Source: Neolentinus lepideus HHB14362 ss-1 | Taxonomy: Eukaryota > Basidiomycota > Agaricomycetes > Gloeophyllales > Gloeophyllaceae | Assembly: GCA_001632425.1 (NCBI GenBank) | Contig: KV425591.1 | Coordinates: 216,242-260,794 of the forward strand | Direction: 5' to 3' | DNA length: 44,553 nucleotides | In this document: in pieces, positions 1 through 12,034 of the stretch | How the letters are laid out: each line of letters begins with the position of its first letter | How positions within the stretch are numbered: the stretch's first letter is position 1 | Made by a program: the position numbers and the translations under genes | Notes under the pieces: generated by a model | Databases searched by the model: none | What the model was told of the DNA's origin: nothing | Seen by the model: only the letters and a program-made list of their open reading frames with translations

Positions 1-250
1 CGCCGAGTAGCGACTTGGCGCCAACCTACCTTTAGCCCCAACTATATGTCTCACCTACACCCATCCCCTCTGAACTATATTACCCTTCGCTACCCTGGGC
101 CTCACAGCCATCTGACACCAAGGGCTTGGGTGTTTGCTTTGTGGTTGTGTCTACACTTTAGGTCTCATTTCCACGGGTTTCATCGTGTGTCTGTGCGTAT
201 CATCGGGATGCTCTATCCTGAAACGTGCATAAACTGTCTTCGTTCATCAA

Positions 251-445
251 GAGCTGTACAATGCCCTCGAAGTGATGTTTGTCCTACTCATGCTCAACTT
301 GTCAGTTGCTCTGCTGTTCAAGATGATCGCGGATGAGCCGCTGTACGTGCCGTACCTCCCGCTTCCCCAGTGCGCCCTTCTCTCCTGCTTGCTCACACAG
401 CTTTGGCAAATCTACTCAGCCATCAAGATCGACAACACCCCATGA
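251..445 (+). pseudogene. Fragment of a membrane-protein-like coding exon
   Basis: A frame stays open from 251 to a stop at 443-445, with an ATG at 275. The residues form a strongly hydrophobic helix (MFVLLMLNLSVALLFKMIA), a short polar turn and a second hydrophobic stretch, which looks like two membrane segments of a multi-pass protein. The upstream bases in the neighbouring frame also read as hydrophobic, but I could not join them through a convincing intron, and the 5' end is cut by the window edge. It is either the last exon of a gene starting outside the window or a remnant. I do not recognise the family. Confidence 0.3.
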
Positions 446-1136
446 AGGAGGAGAAAGGTGTGCCGTTCACACAGCTGGTGGAGGTGGCAAATATGGAGAG
501 GGAAGGCCTACAGAATCAGTGAGCCCCGTGTGGCACAGAGGAGGGGGTTGTTGAGCGAGCTGAGTGCCAGAAAGGAAAAGGAGCAGGCAAGTCAGTGGGC
601 AGATTACCAAGCCAGGAAGGAGAACATCATGCTGAAGAGTTTCCTAAGCGTCAAGCGCAAAAGAAGATTGAGGACGAGAAAGCTAAGCAGAGGGTTGCAA
701 GCATTGACAGAAATGCACCTTGGCGAAGGCATCTAAATTTGCTCTGTATCTCACCTAATCTTTCCAGATTTGGTTATTATTTCTATTTCTTGTGCATGTA
801 ATCTACCATATCATGATCTTTCTATGTGTCACTGTCTATGTGTTTGCAGGAATCCCCCGTAACCCTCCCAAAGATGGCGGGACACTTAACTTGAGACCGG
901 CCGCCCGCCGACAGCAAACAGTCCATGCTGCGGGAAACTCAATATTTTGTGATGTGACCACCACATGATCACAGCAATGATGCCACCATGACGCAGCATC
1001 GGAAATCCTTTGATGGTTGCTGTAACAGGACATAGTGTCCTTTTTCTCAGCTGCTGTGAAAAAGGACACCTCGCTTGCCCGCCGTGTGCTGTGCTAGAGG
1101 AACGATTTTGACTTGGGCGGGGTGGGATTATTTGAT
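446..1136. other. Region without a supported gene
   Basis: Between about 540 and 740 two overlapping plus-strand frames encode charged, helix-like stretches (one Lys/Glu/Gln-rich around 570-640, the other around 640-720). They look like one coiled-coil segment split by a frameshift, but no complete gene can be built. A perfect hairpin at 1035-1069 is listed separately. Confidence 0.35.
1035..1069. repeat. Perfect 12-bp inverted repeat (hairpin)
   Basis: The arms at 1035-1046 and 1058-1069 are exact reverse complements, separated by 11 nt (1047-1057). The left arm also takes part in a smaller overlapping palindrome (GGACA-tag-TGTCC, 1028-1040), so two alternative stems are possible. It could be a transcription-termination structure or a remnant of a small transposon; no target-site duplication was identified. 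Confidence 0.7.
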
Positions 1137-1818
1137 TTAGACAGGTGAGCCAGATGGTGACCTTGGAGCTTTCACAGCCTCTTCCATCACCTCGGCACTC
1201 TCACCAGTTGAATGCGGTGACAGGGAAATGGAGATGGACGTTGGTGCGATTCGGATAAGCGATTGAGTCGGTGAGGATGACACAGAGTCGGTGTCTGCCG
1301 ACAATGCAGGCCGAGGACGTGGTTGTGATTCCACTGGGGCCCGTATCCGACACGGCTGGCGAACAAGTCTTGGGACCTGCTCGAATACTGTCCACGGGAA
1401 AACTGGTTGATGAAGGTCGCCATCGACAAAGGAAAGTCCTCCAGACCTGTAAGCAAGGGCCTTTCCGGTGTCTCCCAAAGGCTGGCAGCGTAGATCCCGG
1501 GCCGAGATGGAGTCACGTGCTTCGATGAGCAACTCTCCTTTGTATATGTACTAGATTGCCATCTGTTCCTCTGTCGAGGTGCGAGTGTTCTGCAATTCGC
1601 TATATCGACGTCGTGGTTATTACATCCCTGCTCAGAATCTTTGCTCTCCCCAAAGTGAGTCCTAAACCCGAAATATGTCCTCCTGCTATGCCCACCGTAG
1701 TACTCAACAGCCGCTCATTGTATGTGCTTAGAAATGCTGCGTAATTGTTGGATGACTGATACTTTGACTCGGAGACATCTGATCCGTCCGTTATGGATTC
1801 GATGTATGAACTCGCCAT
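1137..1818 (-). CDS. Hypothetical protein (weak candidate)
   Basis: On the minus strand an ATG at 1818 opens a 72-codon frame, polar and Ser/Thr/Tyr-rich at its start. A second minus-strand frame at 1137-1532 ends in a Ser/Pro-rich tail (about 60 residues) with a TAA at 1137-1139. Joining them needs one intron near 1600-1530 that I could not fix, and a second frame over 1187-1516 is equally open, so the exon structure is uncertain. No family is recognised. The case rests only on frame length and composition, and it may be spurious. Confidence 0.2.
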
Positions 1819-2138
1819 ACAGCACAGGCCCTAGTGTCTCCGACCACGCTTGACTGACTCATACTGGAGGGACTGTGGTAGAGGGCGGGATGGGTCATTT
1901 TCAGTACAGTAATCCCGTGCAATAGTATGGTGTACCACCTCTCTCACTCGTTTCTCTACTCCCAAAATATACATACAGTCTAAATCTCGTACTGATTTCT
2001 GCGGTCATATGCGGTCGCGGATATGATGGTGGCACTTGTACTCGACAGTTATTATTATTTCGGGGTCATTGTCCTAACGTATCGGGTGAGCTGGCTGTAT
2101 AAAAGTACAATCTTCACACTCATCTTAGTCCAGGAAAC
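1819..2138. other. Intergenic, promoter side of the O-methyltransferase
   Basis: No coding frame is supported. The only clear element is a TATA box close to the methyltransferase start. Confidence 0.5.
2098..2104 (+). promoter_or_regulatory. TATA box of the O-methyltransferase gene
   Basis: TATAAAA lies 34 bases before the ATG at 2139. The spacing implies transcription starting only a few bases before the start codon, hence a very short 5' leader. Prediction from sequence and spacing only. Confidence 0.5.
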
Positions 2139-4188
2139 ATGACGTCCCTCTCAAGTCTAGCAGGGAACCCACACATCGATGCTCTCCTTAATCTTATTTC
2201 TTCGACTGTAAAAGAAATAGTAATGGAGTACGAGAAGGTCGGCTACGCGGTACCCAGTTTGGATGATACGAAACCCGGACCATTCGATCTCACCGAGAAC
2301 AGTACCCTCGGACTCACTAGAGCGGTCCAGATCGTAGAAGGTGCCTGCGCCCAACTGTGCGCTACTGTTGCCAGGCCGTCTCATTATATTGTCAATGTAC
2401 GTGGTTAAACTCTCTTTGACTACATCCGGTAGTGACGCAACATTGCAGAAAGCCTACTGCGTGAGGTTTCCTGATGCTTCACAAGTCGAGGTGCTGATAA
2501 CATTGTCGGGCAGTATTACCAATCGTCGTGCCTGCAAGTCGCCGTCAGCGCGAAAATCTCTGATATTCTGCTAGACAAGACAGATGGCATGCATGTTGGA
2601 GAGATCTCCAAAGCTTCCGGGATTGAATCGGGGAAGTTGAGCAGAGTATTGCGTCTTTTGACCTCGCAACACTGTTATCGCGAAGGTACGTGGTTCGCTT
2701 GTAGATAATACGTCCCCACTAACCATACAGCAGTGGCACCAGATACCTTCGCCAACAACCGCCTCAGTATGAAGCTCCTTTCGAATGACGCTATTGGAAG
2801 TTTTGTAGGTCATGCGTGAGTGCTCACGATCTGTTTCAAGATCAGGAGCCTGATGTCAGCGCAGGACGGATGAAAGTATGAAAGCAGGTGCCTACTTATG
2901 GGCATCATTGTCGGATCCAGGATGGGGTTCGTCGTACGAAGTGGAAAAGACTGCATTCAAGAAGGCCATGGGACTGTCCGCTTTCAACTGGTTCAACCAC
3001 ACCGTGCGCCATCTGATATTCTAGACGTGCTCGGTGTACTGACGCTGCTCATTGTGTATTAGCCCATAGGAAAGTCTGTGCATGAGGTAAGATATCACTT
3101 CGTTAAGCAAAGCTGCTTATAAACTGCATTACCAGCGATTTGATCGTGGTATGGTCGGAGCTGGAGAGTTTAATGGCCTTGGCCTTCTGACTAAGGGTGT
3201 GTCTGATTCGCGTATCTGACGTCCTTGCACTGATAGAGATTGACAGTGTATCCTTGGGAGTCTTTACCGAAAGATACAGTACTGTGCGATGTTGGGGGAG
3301 GGAAAGGACATGCCGCGTTGACGGTTCTGAAGGCCTTCCCGCATATGAAGGCAGTCGTTCAAGATCTAGACCATGTTGTCTCCGCAGGAAAAGCAGTCAG
3401 TCACAGATTCCATTTTATTTTAATAAGCACGACACTCGGCTCATAGCGCGACGCAGCTATGGATGGAAGAGTGCCGTAGCGCGGTTGATGCAGATAAAGT
3501 AGCATTCGTCCCGATTGATTTCCTCAAAGACACGCCTGTATCTAGCTGTGATATCTATTATGTGAGTGTCATCGATGTACAGTATAACGTATGACTGATT
3601 GCCGCGCTCACATTCAGGTGCGCCAAGTACTGTGAGTCGTTCCCTCGTGGCTAAGTAATAAGTACTCGCGTTGAGACCTGTGCGTGATAGCCATGACTGG
3701 CCGGATAGCGACTGTGTAAGAATATTGGCCAATATTCGCAAAGCTATGAAACCCTCCAGCCGGGTTTTGATACGTACGGTGACGCACTATCCATCGTCGA
3801 GTTGCTGAACTCAACTTCGCCGCAGATGAATTGACGTACCTACACTTGCTCCCAAGTAAGCCCGAAGGATCCACTTTGGACAGAGTAAGTTGAATTAACA
3901 TGCCGAACTGATGTCTCGCTGACTGGCATGATAGGCCCCAGAACCTTTGCTTCCTAACTTTGGTGCGGGGCTATTCAAGGTATACATGGAAGACATCAAC
4001 ATGATGACCATGATGAATGCGAAGGAGCGTTCACTCGAAATGTTCATACAACTCGGGTAAGACCTTAGACTGTTCATTGCTCATGAAGGGAACGGTTCTG
4101 ACTGACCCGTAGCGAGCAAGTCGGCCTTAAATTTGTGAATTTCCACAATTGTGGGGAGACAGGTTTAATTGAACTTGCCTTGCCATAA
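2139..4188 (+). CDS. SAM-dependent O-methyltransferase (COMT-like)
   Basis: Hand splicing with 13 introns gives 14 exons and a complete 451-residue protein ending at the TAA at 4186-4188. The N-terminal third is a helical dimerisation/winged-helix region, with a DGMHVGEISKASGI-type segment typical of fungal and plant COMT-like enzymes. The SAM-binding motif I, DVGGGKG, lies at about residues 264-270. HDWPD at about 340-344 carries the catalytic-base histidine of the family, followed by RVLIHE. The family methylates hydroxyl groups on phenolic or other small secondary metabolites, in the cytosol; the substrate cannot be read from sequence. Two exons are tiny: 12 nt (2449-2460) and 14 nt (3618-3631). 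No biosynthetic partner genes lie beside it, so it is probably a lone tailoring or detoxifying enzyme rather than part of a cluster. Family assignment is secure. Confidence 0.9.
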
Positions 4189-5157
4189 ATTTTGAAATTG
4201 TTGTACTCAACGTAGCCTTTTAATAGTTCCAGGAAGTTCGCATGCCACTTGCCATGAAATGATTTTGGATGACTTCCTGACCATGGAAGAGTGGATCGCT
4301 TTTGGAGCGACATGCTTTGTTTTTGTTGCCAGTTCTTGCACCGGTAGTTCGATAACCGTAAACGGAAATGGTCTGGTTATGAAGATAGTTAGTTCATACG
4401 CAGCCGACCCACGCATGCCACCGAGCGTACACTAGGAAGAGTTAACCGGTTTGTTAATTTGCTTGTCCACTCACGTGCATTGTGAACTCTGATTCCAGTT
4501 TCCACTCCCAGAAGTTCCGAAGGGATCACATCTACATGAGACTAACGCTGGATTCATCTACTGCGTATCGGAGGTATGCGACACGCGCAGCGATGGCTTG
4601 TGAACCAGCTCTTTCATTTCGGAAGGCACTTTTCTCTATTCTATCCTTTATATTTCATTTAGTCGCGTGATAATCATTCATCTCACACGAATGGGAAGCA
4701 AATTGAAAGAACGCACGCTCTCTGCATGTCCAGATGGCTGGAGTCGGGAGAAAAGTGCGCACATGCTAAGGCAATATTGGTATACAAGCGCAGTAGATAT
4801 CACATTTGTGCTGCAGCTGGATGGTTTGCACCTAGCTTTCGCTAGAGATTATACCGCTCCATGCCTCAGGTGATTATAACTCAATGTATTGAATAGGGCT
4901 ACTTTGTTTATAACTTCAAGAAATTGTGGCAAGATTATGTAAATCATGATTGGCTCGGTCAGACAGTAGAAATAGCTTGACTCTGGAGTGAGCCATAATG
5001 TATAATATGCAGGTTGAACTCAGAGCGCGATCTCCCACACCTACTATTCCTCGTCCCTGTATCTCGAACAATCCTTTGATCACAATCCTGACTGCGCAGG
5101 GGATAAGACTGTTTCTAGTGAACATTTATCTCGAGTCCGACATCCTCCAACCGAATA
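4189..5157. other. Intergenic between methyltransferase and RTC1
   Basis: About 970 bases with only short frames (up to 82 codons) and no motif, intron-compatible exon chain, tRNA or repeat that I can support. It should hold the 3' UTR of the methyltransferase and the promoter of the next gene. Confidence 0.5.
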
Positions 5158-8100
5158 ATGCTGTCCACCACGAAGCCTTCTCCACACAGGCCGTCTATCC
5201 ACATCCCCGGCACCTCGTCGTCTACTGTATTCGATCTTTACTCTGACGCACGCGATCATGGGTACAAGGGCCCGACGAGGACAGTCCGCCTGCCGAGGGC
5301 GACGTCTGGCGGTGTAGGCGCTATCGCGAAGAGCGAGGATGGACAGCGGTGTGCCGTAGCAGGCCAGGACTGTGAGTCGCTGCATGTTTCTCGTGGCGAT
5401 GACGACGTGCGAGCGCACAGTTGCAAGCTCTTCGGATACTTCGCCTGTCTGAGCCTGCGGAAGAGAGCGCTTCGCAGGACCACAAATGCGTCGTGGGCTA
5501 TGGCGGGCACAGAATTGATGCTTCCCGTAACCTCTGGACTGGGAGTGGCCTGAAGATTGACAGCGCGAGCACGGACGTAGTGTGGGGTCATGGAGGTGCG
5601 GTAATCATTTATGTCTCGATACAGTGCACATATCGCATCTTCAGTCTACAATAATAAGATCCTGACAAGCGCTCGGAATGGAGAGTTGATAATGTGGGAT
5701 TTGAACAAATCCGGATCCTCGAAATACGGTGAATTGCCCAAAGATCTCTTAATTCATATATTGTCTAAGGGCTGGGACGTGTACAGAGCGAAAAACTAAG
5801 GACCATCTGCGAGCGATACACAAGATCGGGTACTCACAGCTTGTCCCGTACTATTGCGTTACTGCCTCCGCGGACGAGAATCTGCGCGTATGGGTGCGCC
5901 GCACCTGTGCAATACTCGCGAGGCATCCTAATGAATCCACAGGACCTCAGGACGATGTCGCGATCTATTAATCGAATCCGTCTCCGCGCTGCCGTCCGCA
6001 CCGTGGTGCTGTCTCCAAACACTGCTCGGCCGCTGGAAGCTATTGTCGGTCTCGACAATGGCAGCATTTCACGGTCAGCGTTTTCGCGTTCTGCGCTTCC
6101 TTCCGATCCACTCACAAGTAATGATAATAGGTGGGACCTGCAGAAAGGCCAGCTTGGCCAGCTCGACCTCTTGCCCGTGGCGCACGCGGGACCGATACTA
6201 TCCCTTGACTGGTGTATGCCGACGACTCACTCGTCGAGCGGCAGCTCTTTGAGCACGAGTCCTAGTCTAGGCGAGCTTGCACCAGGAGGGAATCCCAGCG
6301 CGGGCGGGATCGTTTCGCTGGACAACGAGCCCGGGGGAGGGTGGCTTGTGAGCGGCGGGATGGATCGCTGCGTCAAAGTGAGTATGCAGTGAGTGTGCAT
6401 TTCAGCGAAATTGCTCACCCCCGTAGGTCTGGGACCTCACGAACTCGCTATCGACGGGCCACATGCCGCATAAGCCGACGTATACGCTCAGTACCTCCTT
6501 CCCGGTGCGCTCCACGCTGTGGCGGCCGTCGTATGAGTGCGAGATCGCGGTCGTATCGAACGCGGACGGTACCAATGCCGAGGGGAAGCAGGATCAGGCG
6601 GACGAGATCGAAATATGGGATGTTAGGAGAGGCTCGATCGCCAAGTGGCAGGTGATGGGATCGGCGGTGGATGGTGGTGCTACAGGTGCGTGGTAGTTTA
6701 TGACTGTTTGGAGAGCTGAGAGGCTGAAGGAAGCGGCTCAAGATGTCGTGTGGAGGGATGCGCATGCGATGTGGGCGCATCATTCGTCAGGGACGTTCTC
6801 ACAGTTGGACGTGAGACATTCAATCAAACCGCTGGATTCTATTCCGAGGGTTGCGGTTGACTGGCAAGCCACTGGAGCTTTAGCCTTCGTAGCGGACCGG
6901 AGACCGAAGTGGGAGGTACCCTATGATGATATGTAAGTCTGGCAATGCGTTACTGGTGGTCCGGGCTGATATCATCCCACTCTACCTGAAGTGAACCAGG
7001 GAAGCGACCTGTAGCGCAAGAACGCGGATCAAAGATCAAGGCACTAGGCGACCCGCCCTACTTTCCAGTTCTTCAAAGCGTCGGTGCGTTTATCACGGAC
7101 GACGTCCTGGAGGATACAGAATCGTTCGTCAAGCTAGCCAAAAATTATGTCATCACAGGCTCAGATAGAATAAGTATTTGCCAGCAGAACGCCGATGTGA
7201 GTCAGCCTGTTTCAGCTCCGCATTCATCTAACTCTGTTTCAGCTCGCATTCTCTGTCAGCAAAGACGAAGCCGCCCATGCCTGGCTCCTAATGGCCTCCC
7301 TTCTCAGTGAGCTCATACCTGAAGCACCACCCACACTGCCGTTAACTCCAGTGTCCCTAACCAACCCTCCTCTACCGCACTCCCGATCCGCGCCAGCGTC
7401 CATACCCATCCTCAAAAGATCGCCGCAACCGGATATGCCCAGCCGGCGCGCTTCTTCGTCGGACCTCGCCGCACAGGGTCATGAACAACACAGTAGCCCG
7501 AGCCCGAGCCGCCGTTCCGGATCCGGGTCCAAGTACAGCAGCGAGCGTACCGTCTACCCACCACAGAGACGGAATACACCCGCGTCCACTCCAGCATCCT
7601 CTACATCTCCTTCACCGAGGCGAGTCAACGTGGCACTTCCGCCACCAGCGCCACGGAGGGACTCAAGCACAAGCTTGTTCAAGCCGCGATCGTTGTCGAT
7701 TTATGGAAGGCCGTCGACATCGATGTCTGCGTCTGTGTCGAGGGAGAGCGGGAGTCCGAGTGATAGTGTCAAGTCGCATTTGAGCAGTTTGAGGCATGTG
7801 GGTGAGGGCGCTTTGGATGATTCGGACTCGTCTGGGGAAGAGGGTGAGATAGATGGCGATGGACTAGGGAAAGAGGACCCGAGCCCGAGCCGCGCTTCCC
7901 AGTCCTCACACTCCTTGGCGCATACGACGGCTACGCCCAGCCCGCTATCGCGCGAATCGCAGGAGTGGCCAGACGAAGAAGAGGATGAAGAAGAGGAAGA
8001 TGATTCGCCCTCTCCAGCATCTACCGACACCGACGGCGCCTCAGATAACGACAACAGTTCTCCCGAGAGGAAGAGCAGAAGATCGGTATCGAGGAGGCAG

Positions 8101-9430
8101 CTGAGGAGTAGGAGTTCGACTATGGCAAGTCTCGCTGCGGCTTCTAGTTCAGCTGTCTCGGTGAATGTGAGTGTGAATGTGAGGCCCCCAGTGGCGAGGC
8201 AGGAGTCGTATAGTAGCATACGCACTGTGGTCGCTGAAGCAGGCGGGACGGGGAGGGATGATACCGTCCGCGATCGCAGGAGCGCTAGCGGGGATCCCAG
8301 TGTGAGTAGCAATGCGAGATCTAGGATGAGCAGGATGAGTGGGAGCAGTCGGACGACGTCGAGGAAGGCGTCGCCAGTGAGCCATACGCATACAAGACAG
8401 GTGTCGAGTGAGTATAATCTGAATTCCGAGATGGAAGATGGTACAAGGAAGGAGACGAGTCGTGGGAGAAAGAGGGAAAGAGAGAAGGGCCGGGAGGATG
8501 TGAAGACAAGGGAGAGGATGATTAGGGAGGTGGGGTGGGGCGCGGTTAGGGAGGGACTGGAAGTATTTGCAGATACGGTGAGTTGGTCTCATGAATAGGT
8601 GATAATAATTGATGGGCGGGGTATAGGGAGATGTGCAGATGTGTGCCTTTATGTGCCTTATTGCGCCCGAGGAGCTGGGAGTAGGAAATGAGAGGGTAAC
8701 CAGGTTCTTGGAGGCGTATATTGGTGAGTTGTCATTGCACTTCGAGTGTAAGGTGGTCGCTAGATAGTCCAACAGAGATACTATCGAGATTAAGGTTACA
8801 TGCGCCCGCTGCGTTCATTCGTAAACAAGCGAAGGTTGACGAGATCCAGGCTACGACAATGGTCAGCCGTCGTTTGCAATGACTTGGAACCCAGCTGAGT
8901 CTGAGATTTTTACAGGTTCAAACGACAGTCCATTTATCTTGCGGTAACTGTCGAAAAACTATTTTCGCCTCTGGGTCGACTAGGAGGCCATGCTGTTCCT
9001 CTTGCCAGGCAGCGTTTAGTCGGTGTTCCATCTGGTGCGTAAATGTTAGCTGAACTCTCGCAAACCTTGCTGATGTGTTGCAACCAGCCATCTCCCCGTC
9101 AAAACCCTCTTCTTCCAGTGTCCCGTCTGCACACATGGCGGGCACCAGTCGTGCTACCGTCAATACTACTCCCAGCGCCCTTTAGTCGAGCTTCCATCCT
9201 CTGAACCGCGGGGCCGGACGCAGACGAGGAGGGACAGTCCTATGATGGCCGAGGACGGGCTGGATTCCATGTCGGAGGGAGGAAGTGGGAGTAATAACCG
9301 GGGGACGGTCGAGAGGATGGCGAGGTTGAGCGGCCATCCATGTGCCGCGGGATGTGGGCATTTTTGTTGGATTGCAAGTGAAGGTGTGGGTGTGGAGGGC
9401 GAGGGGAGTCGTGATTCTGGTGAAAGATGA
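5158..9430 (+). CDS. RTC1: Sea2/WDR24-like subunit of the SEA (GATOR) complex
   Basis: Splicing 13 introns gives a continuous 1197-residue protein. Residues 1 to about 540 form a WD40 propeller with blades ending in IMWDLNKSG, LRVWDLRT, VKVWDLTN and IEIWDVRRG, plus the family signature WDLQKGQLGQLDLLPVAH. A single 1335-nt exon (7243-8577) encodes about 445 residues of Ser/Pro-rich disorder with an acidic Glu/Asp block. The last 150 residues carry paired cysteines and histidines (CGNC, CCSSC, CSIC, CPVCTHGGHQSC, CAAGCGHFC), matching the C-terminal zinc RING of RTC1/Sea2/WDR24. In yeast this protein sits on the vacuole in SEACAT, which tunes TORC1 in response to amino acids. One intron (6074-6130) could be retained in frame, but splicing restores the conserved blade. 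Donors GTCAGC at 6074 and 8862 are non-consensus. Identification is strong. Confidence 0.93.
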
Positions 9431-10029
9431 TGACTTGAGATGGTTTTGGTTGACATCTATTGTTGGTGCAATGTTTGCCATGTCCTAAAATTGCAGATTC
9501 CCCTTCATGTGCCATCCGACCAGAGTCCACAGGGGGTGCGAATGCTATGCTAGATAATGAAACCTAATCACCTGCACGTGCTATTCGAAGTGCTAGACTC
9601 TCAATATTTTGCTGTAGTGTTTGCGTGCAATTGCTTAGGTCCATTGCGGTGTGTCATCTTCCCTATATGCATAGCGAAACGCCCAGACGGAGTCCATGCC
9701 ACACGGCAATAGCGGTGAGAGATGTCATCAGGTCCTGGATCACTTCACTCTTCTGGCTAGTGTGTACATTACTTCTCTCTCTATCTCCGAGTCCACGCGG
9801 CTCACTTGGTGGTGAGAGCCTTGTGGCTCGGTGATGGAGTTGTGGTCGTGCTTGGCGTTGCTTACACCTAGGAGCTCTGTTCTCTTTTTCGATCAAATTA
9901 AATTCGGATTACCGTAGAAATAAAGCGGTTCGTGTAAGATAAGTCCCTTCCAATATTGCAAGCACCTTTAAGTGTCATCTACACTCCTTTCCCGTCCTTC
10001 TTTCCCCTCGCCTTACGCTAAACCTCCCC
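9431..10029. other. Intergenic between convergent genes
   Basis: RTC1 (plus) and the SNG1-like gene (minus) both end here. The stretch is AT- and pyrimidine-rich with no supported coding frame, and should contain both 3' UTRs and their polyadenylation sites. Confidence 0.5.
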
Positions 10030-12034
10030 TCACTTCTCGCTACTCCCTTGTACCCGCATCCGCTCCCCCGCTTGCTGCACCATCCTCCGCCTTCTCCAGA
10101 TTTGGAAGAGTGTCAGTGTGATGCAGGAGACGCTGATCCACGCGAACTGCACGCCGAAGTTGAGCCCGACTACGAGGGGTGGTGGGTGTCAGCTTGTGAG
10201 ACTAGGAGGGAAATGATAGAAAGGAATGCGTACGCTCGTTCTTTGTCCCAAACACGATCGTGCGCACCGCCTTTGACACGTTATAGAAGGGCACGGCGTA
10301 GCCGTAGCGAAAGACGCCAGGGAGGGCTTCGATGGGGAGCGAGCATACTGATACGTTCGCTGCAAGTATCAAGAAGAGGTTGTTAGTGGTATAGTGTGGT
10401 CACGAGGAGGGGGAGGGTGGCGGACAAATTATCCAGGGGAAGAGGAAGAAGGCGATGAAGCGCTGTGTGAGGAGGGTGAGTATGGATTCGCACGCGAGGC
10501 CCCTGTGTGCCTGCCCCATTCGTCGAATTCGCGTCGTCGGGTCAACATGGAAGTGAAGAGATAAAGAGACAAAGGGCACCGGTGAGTGAAGAACGAGGTG
10601 GGAGAGGGGGCACGCACAGTGCACTCATTGACATCCACGAGAGCATCCAGTATACGAAGAACCCCGCGTGCGCGAGAGTGCGCGAGAAGGGGACTTGGAA
10701 GGCGAGCGAGACGAGGGAGTAGGAGAGCTTGTGGAGCTGAAGTGAGGCGGGAAGCGAGGAGGAGAAGGGCAACTCACGGAGATGAAGAAGTACATTGCAA
10801 GCGGTGAGAGCACGCGCACCAGAAGGAGCGAGCGGAGTGTCAGGAGCCTGTCGATGCCTGAGACGGTCTCGCGGGCTGCGCAGTTGATCATGGAGGCTAT
10901 GAACTAGATACGGGAGAAGGGGAGATCAGATGGAATACTAAAGAGAGACGATGAGGGCCGAAGGTGTACCGATAGGATGATGAGATAGATGAGGCCGACG
11001 AGGTCGACAGCTGATGCTCTGTTCGTGCATGGAGTACGTCAATGCTAAAGCGGATATATAGGGAGGAGTTGTGAAATAGGACGCACACAGGCACGTCGAA
11101 CGGTCGCACATTATCCATCGTGTACCCTATTGGCTGGACAATAGTGCTCGGAGCGATGGCTGCGAGAGACGTGATGTTGACGCCGGAGGATGCGAGTTGT
11201 TGCGTGAATTGGAGGGCGAAGCGGAGAGAGACTTGCTGGAGGATGCCTTGTGTCTGGGTAAGAGGACATGAGGTGAGTACGTGCGAGGTAGTGTGGAGAA
11301 GAGGGGGAGGAACGTACGATGGGCGAGAGGAATGCACGATACCCGTTCTCGTTCCTCGCTTCTGTACCGTATGCGGTGATGATAAGGCTCCCATTGTACG
11401 AGCTATCTCGAGAAGCGACTGCTTGTTGCAGAGTATGCGTTGCGTTTGGGATCACTACGAAACAAAATGAATACTGCGAGCGGGGATACTTGGCGTAAGA
11501 ACACTCACCAACGACAGCCATTCAGCACTTCTCATCGAGAAGGGAGGACACGACATCCGACACGCCGTTGGGAAAGCGTGCAGGATCAATCGTCTGCCAG
11601 GTTATTTGTGTGGGCAGCCCTGTTGCACTGCTGAACGCTTGCGTGACGGCCTGGCCCACCATGCCACCGTCAAAATCCTAGGATTGCCATTCCAATGAGT
11701 CTCGCCATGGGATTAAAAAGCCAAATACAAAAGCGCTCACCACGATCCATCCGTGTAATTTGTGCAACTGCACGCCCGGCTTCCACGAAGCCCCCCAGTA
11801 TATCGGCAGCATACTCCATATTGTCAGTGTGATCATCACGATCCCGCCCACGACGACCTTCAGATACATCGCGCGGCTCTGGGCCAATACCGGGTCCTCG
11901 TCCCAAAATCGGTACGAGAATATTTGTACTGCTTTTCCTTCAGACTCTTCCATATGAACTGTTGATTCTCGTGCTCGTTGCGAGTCCATGGAGGGGGTTC
12001 GCTGGGAGTAGACCGAATGTGCGCGCTGGGACAT
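10030..12034 (-). CDS. SNG1-like DUF3533 multi-pass membrane protein
   Basis: Translation starts at the ATG whose complement is 12032-12034 and ends at the TGA at 10030-10032. Successive exons give a polar N-terminus, one membrane helix (YLKVVVGGIVMITLTIW), HGWIV joined to DFDGG, and a large luminal or external loop with NATHTLQQAV and TAYGTEARNENGY. A C-terminal block of several hydrophobic helices includes ALAYFF-type and LTQRFIAFFLFPWIICNVSV segments. This layout, one helix, a big loop and then five or so helices, is that of the DUF3533 family containing yeast SNG1 (nitrosoguanidine resistance, plasma-membrane asymmetry and drug resistance). The last helix ends in a short basic tail. A TTTAAATA element lies about 45 bases upstream of the start. 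Exon boundaries in 10400-11600 were read less carefully, so small errors there are likely. Confidence 0.8.

Noticed and set aside
3771..3825. Apparent premature stop in the O-methyltransferase after RVLIR
   Set aside because: A 52-nt intron from 3774 to 3825 restores RVLIHELTY, so the gene is not broken.
6074..6130. Possible in-frame insertion in the RTC1 propeller
   Set aside because: It has intron ends (GTCAGC...TAATGATAATAG), and removing it restores the conserved blade, so it was treated as an intron.
7701..8312. Long minus-strand frame (203 codons) rich in Ser/Leu
   Set aside because: It is the antisense shadow of the Ser/Glu-rich exon of RTC1 and has no motif or splice partners.
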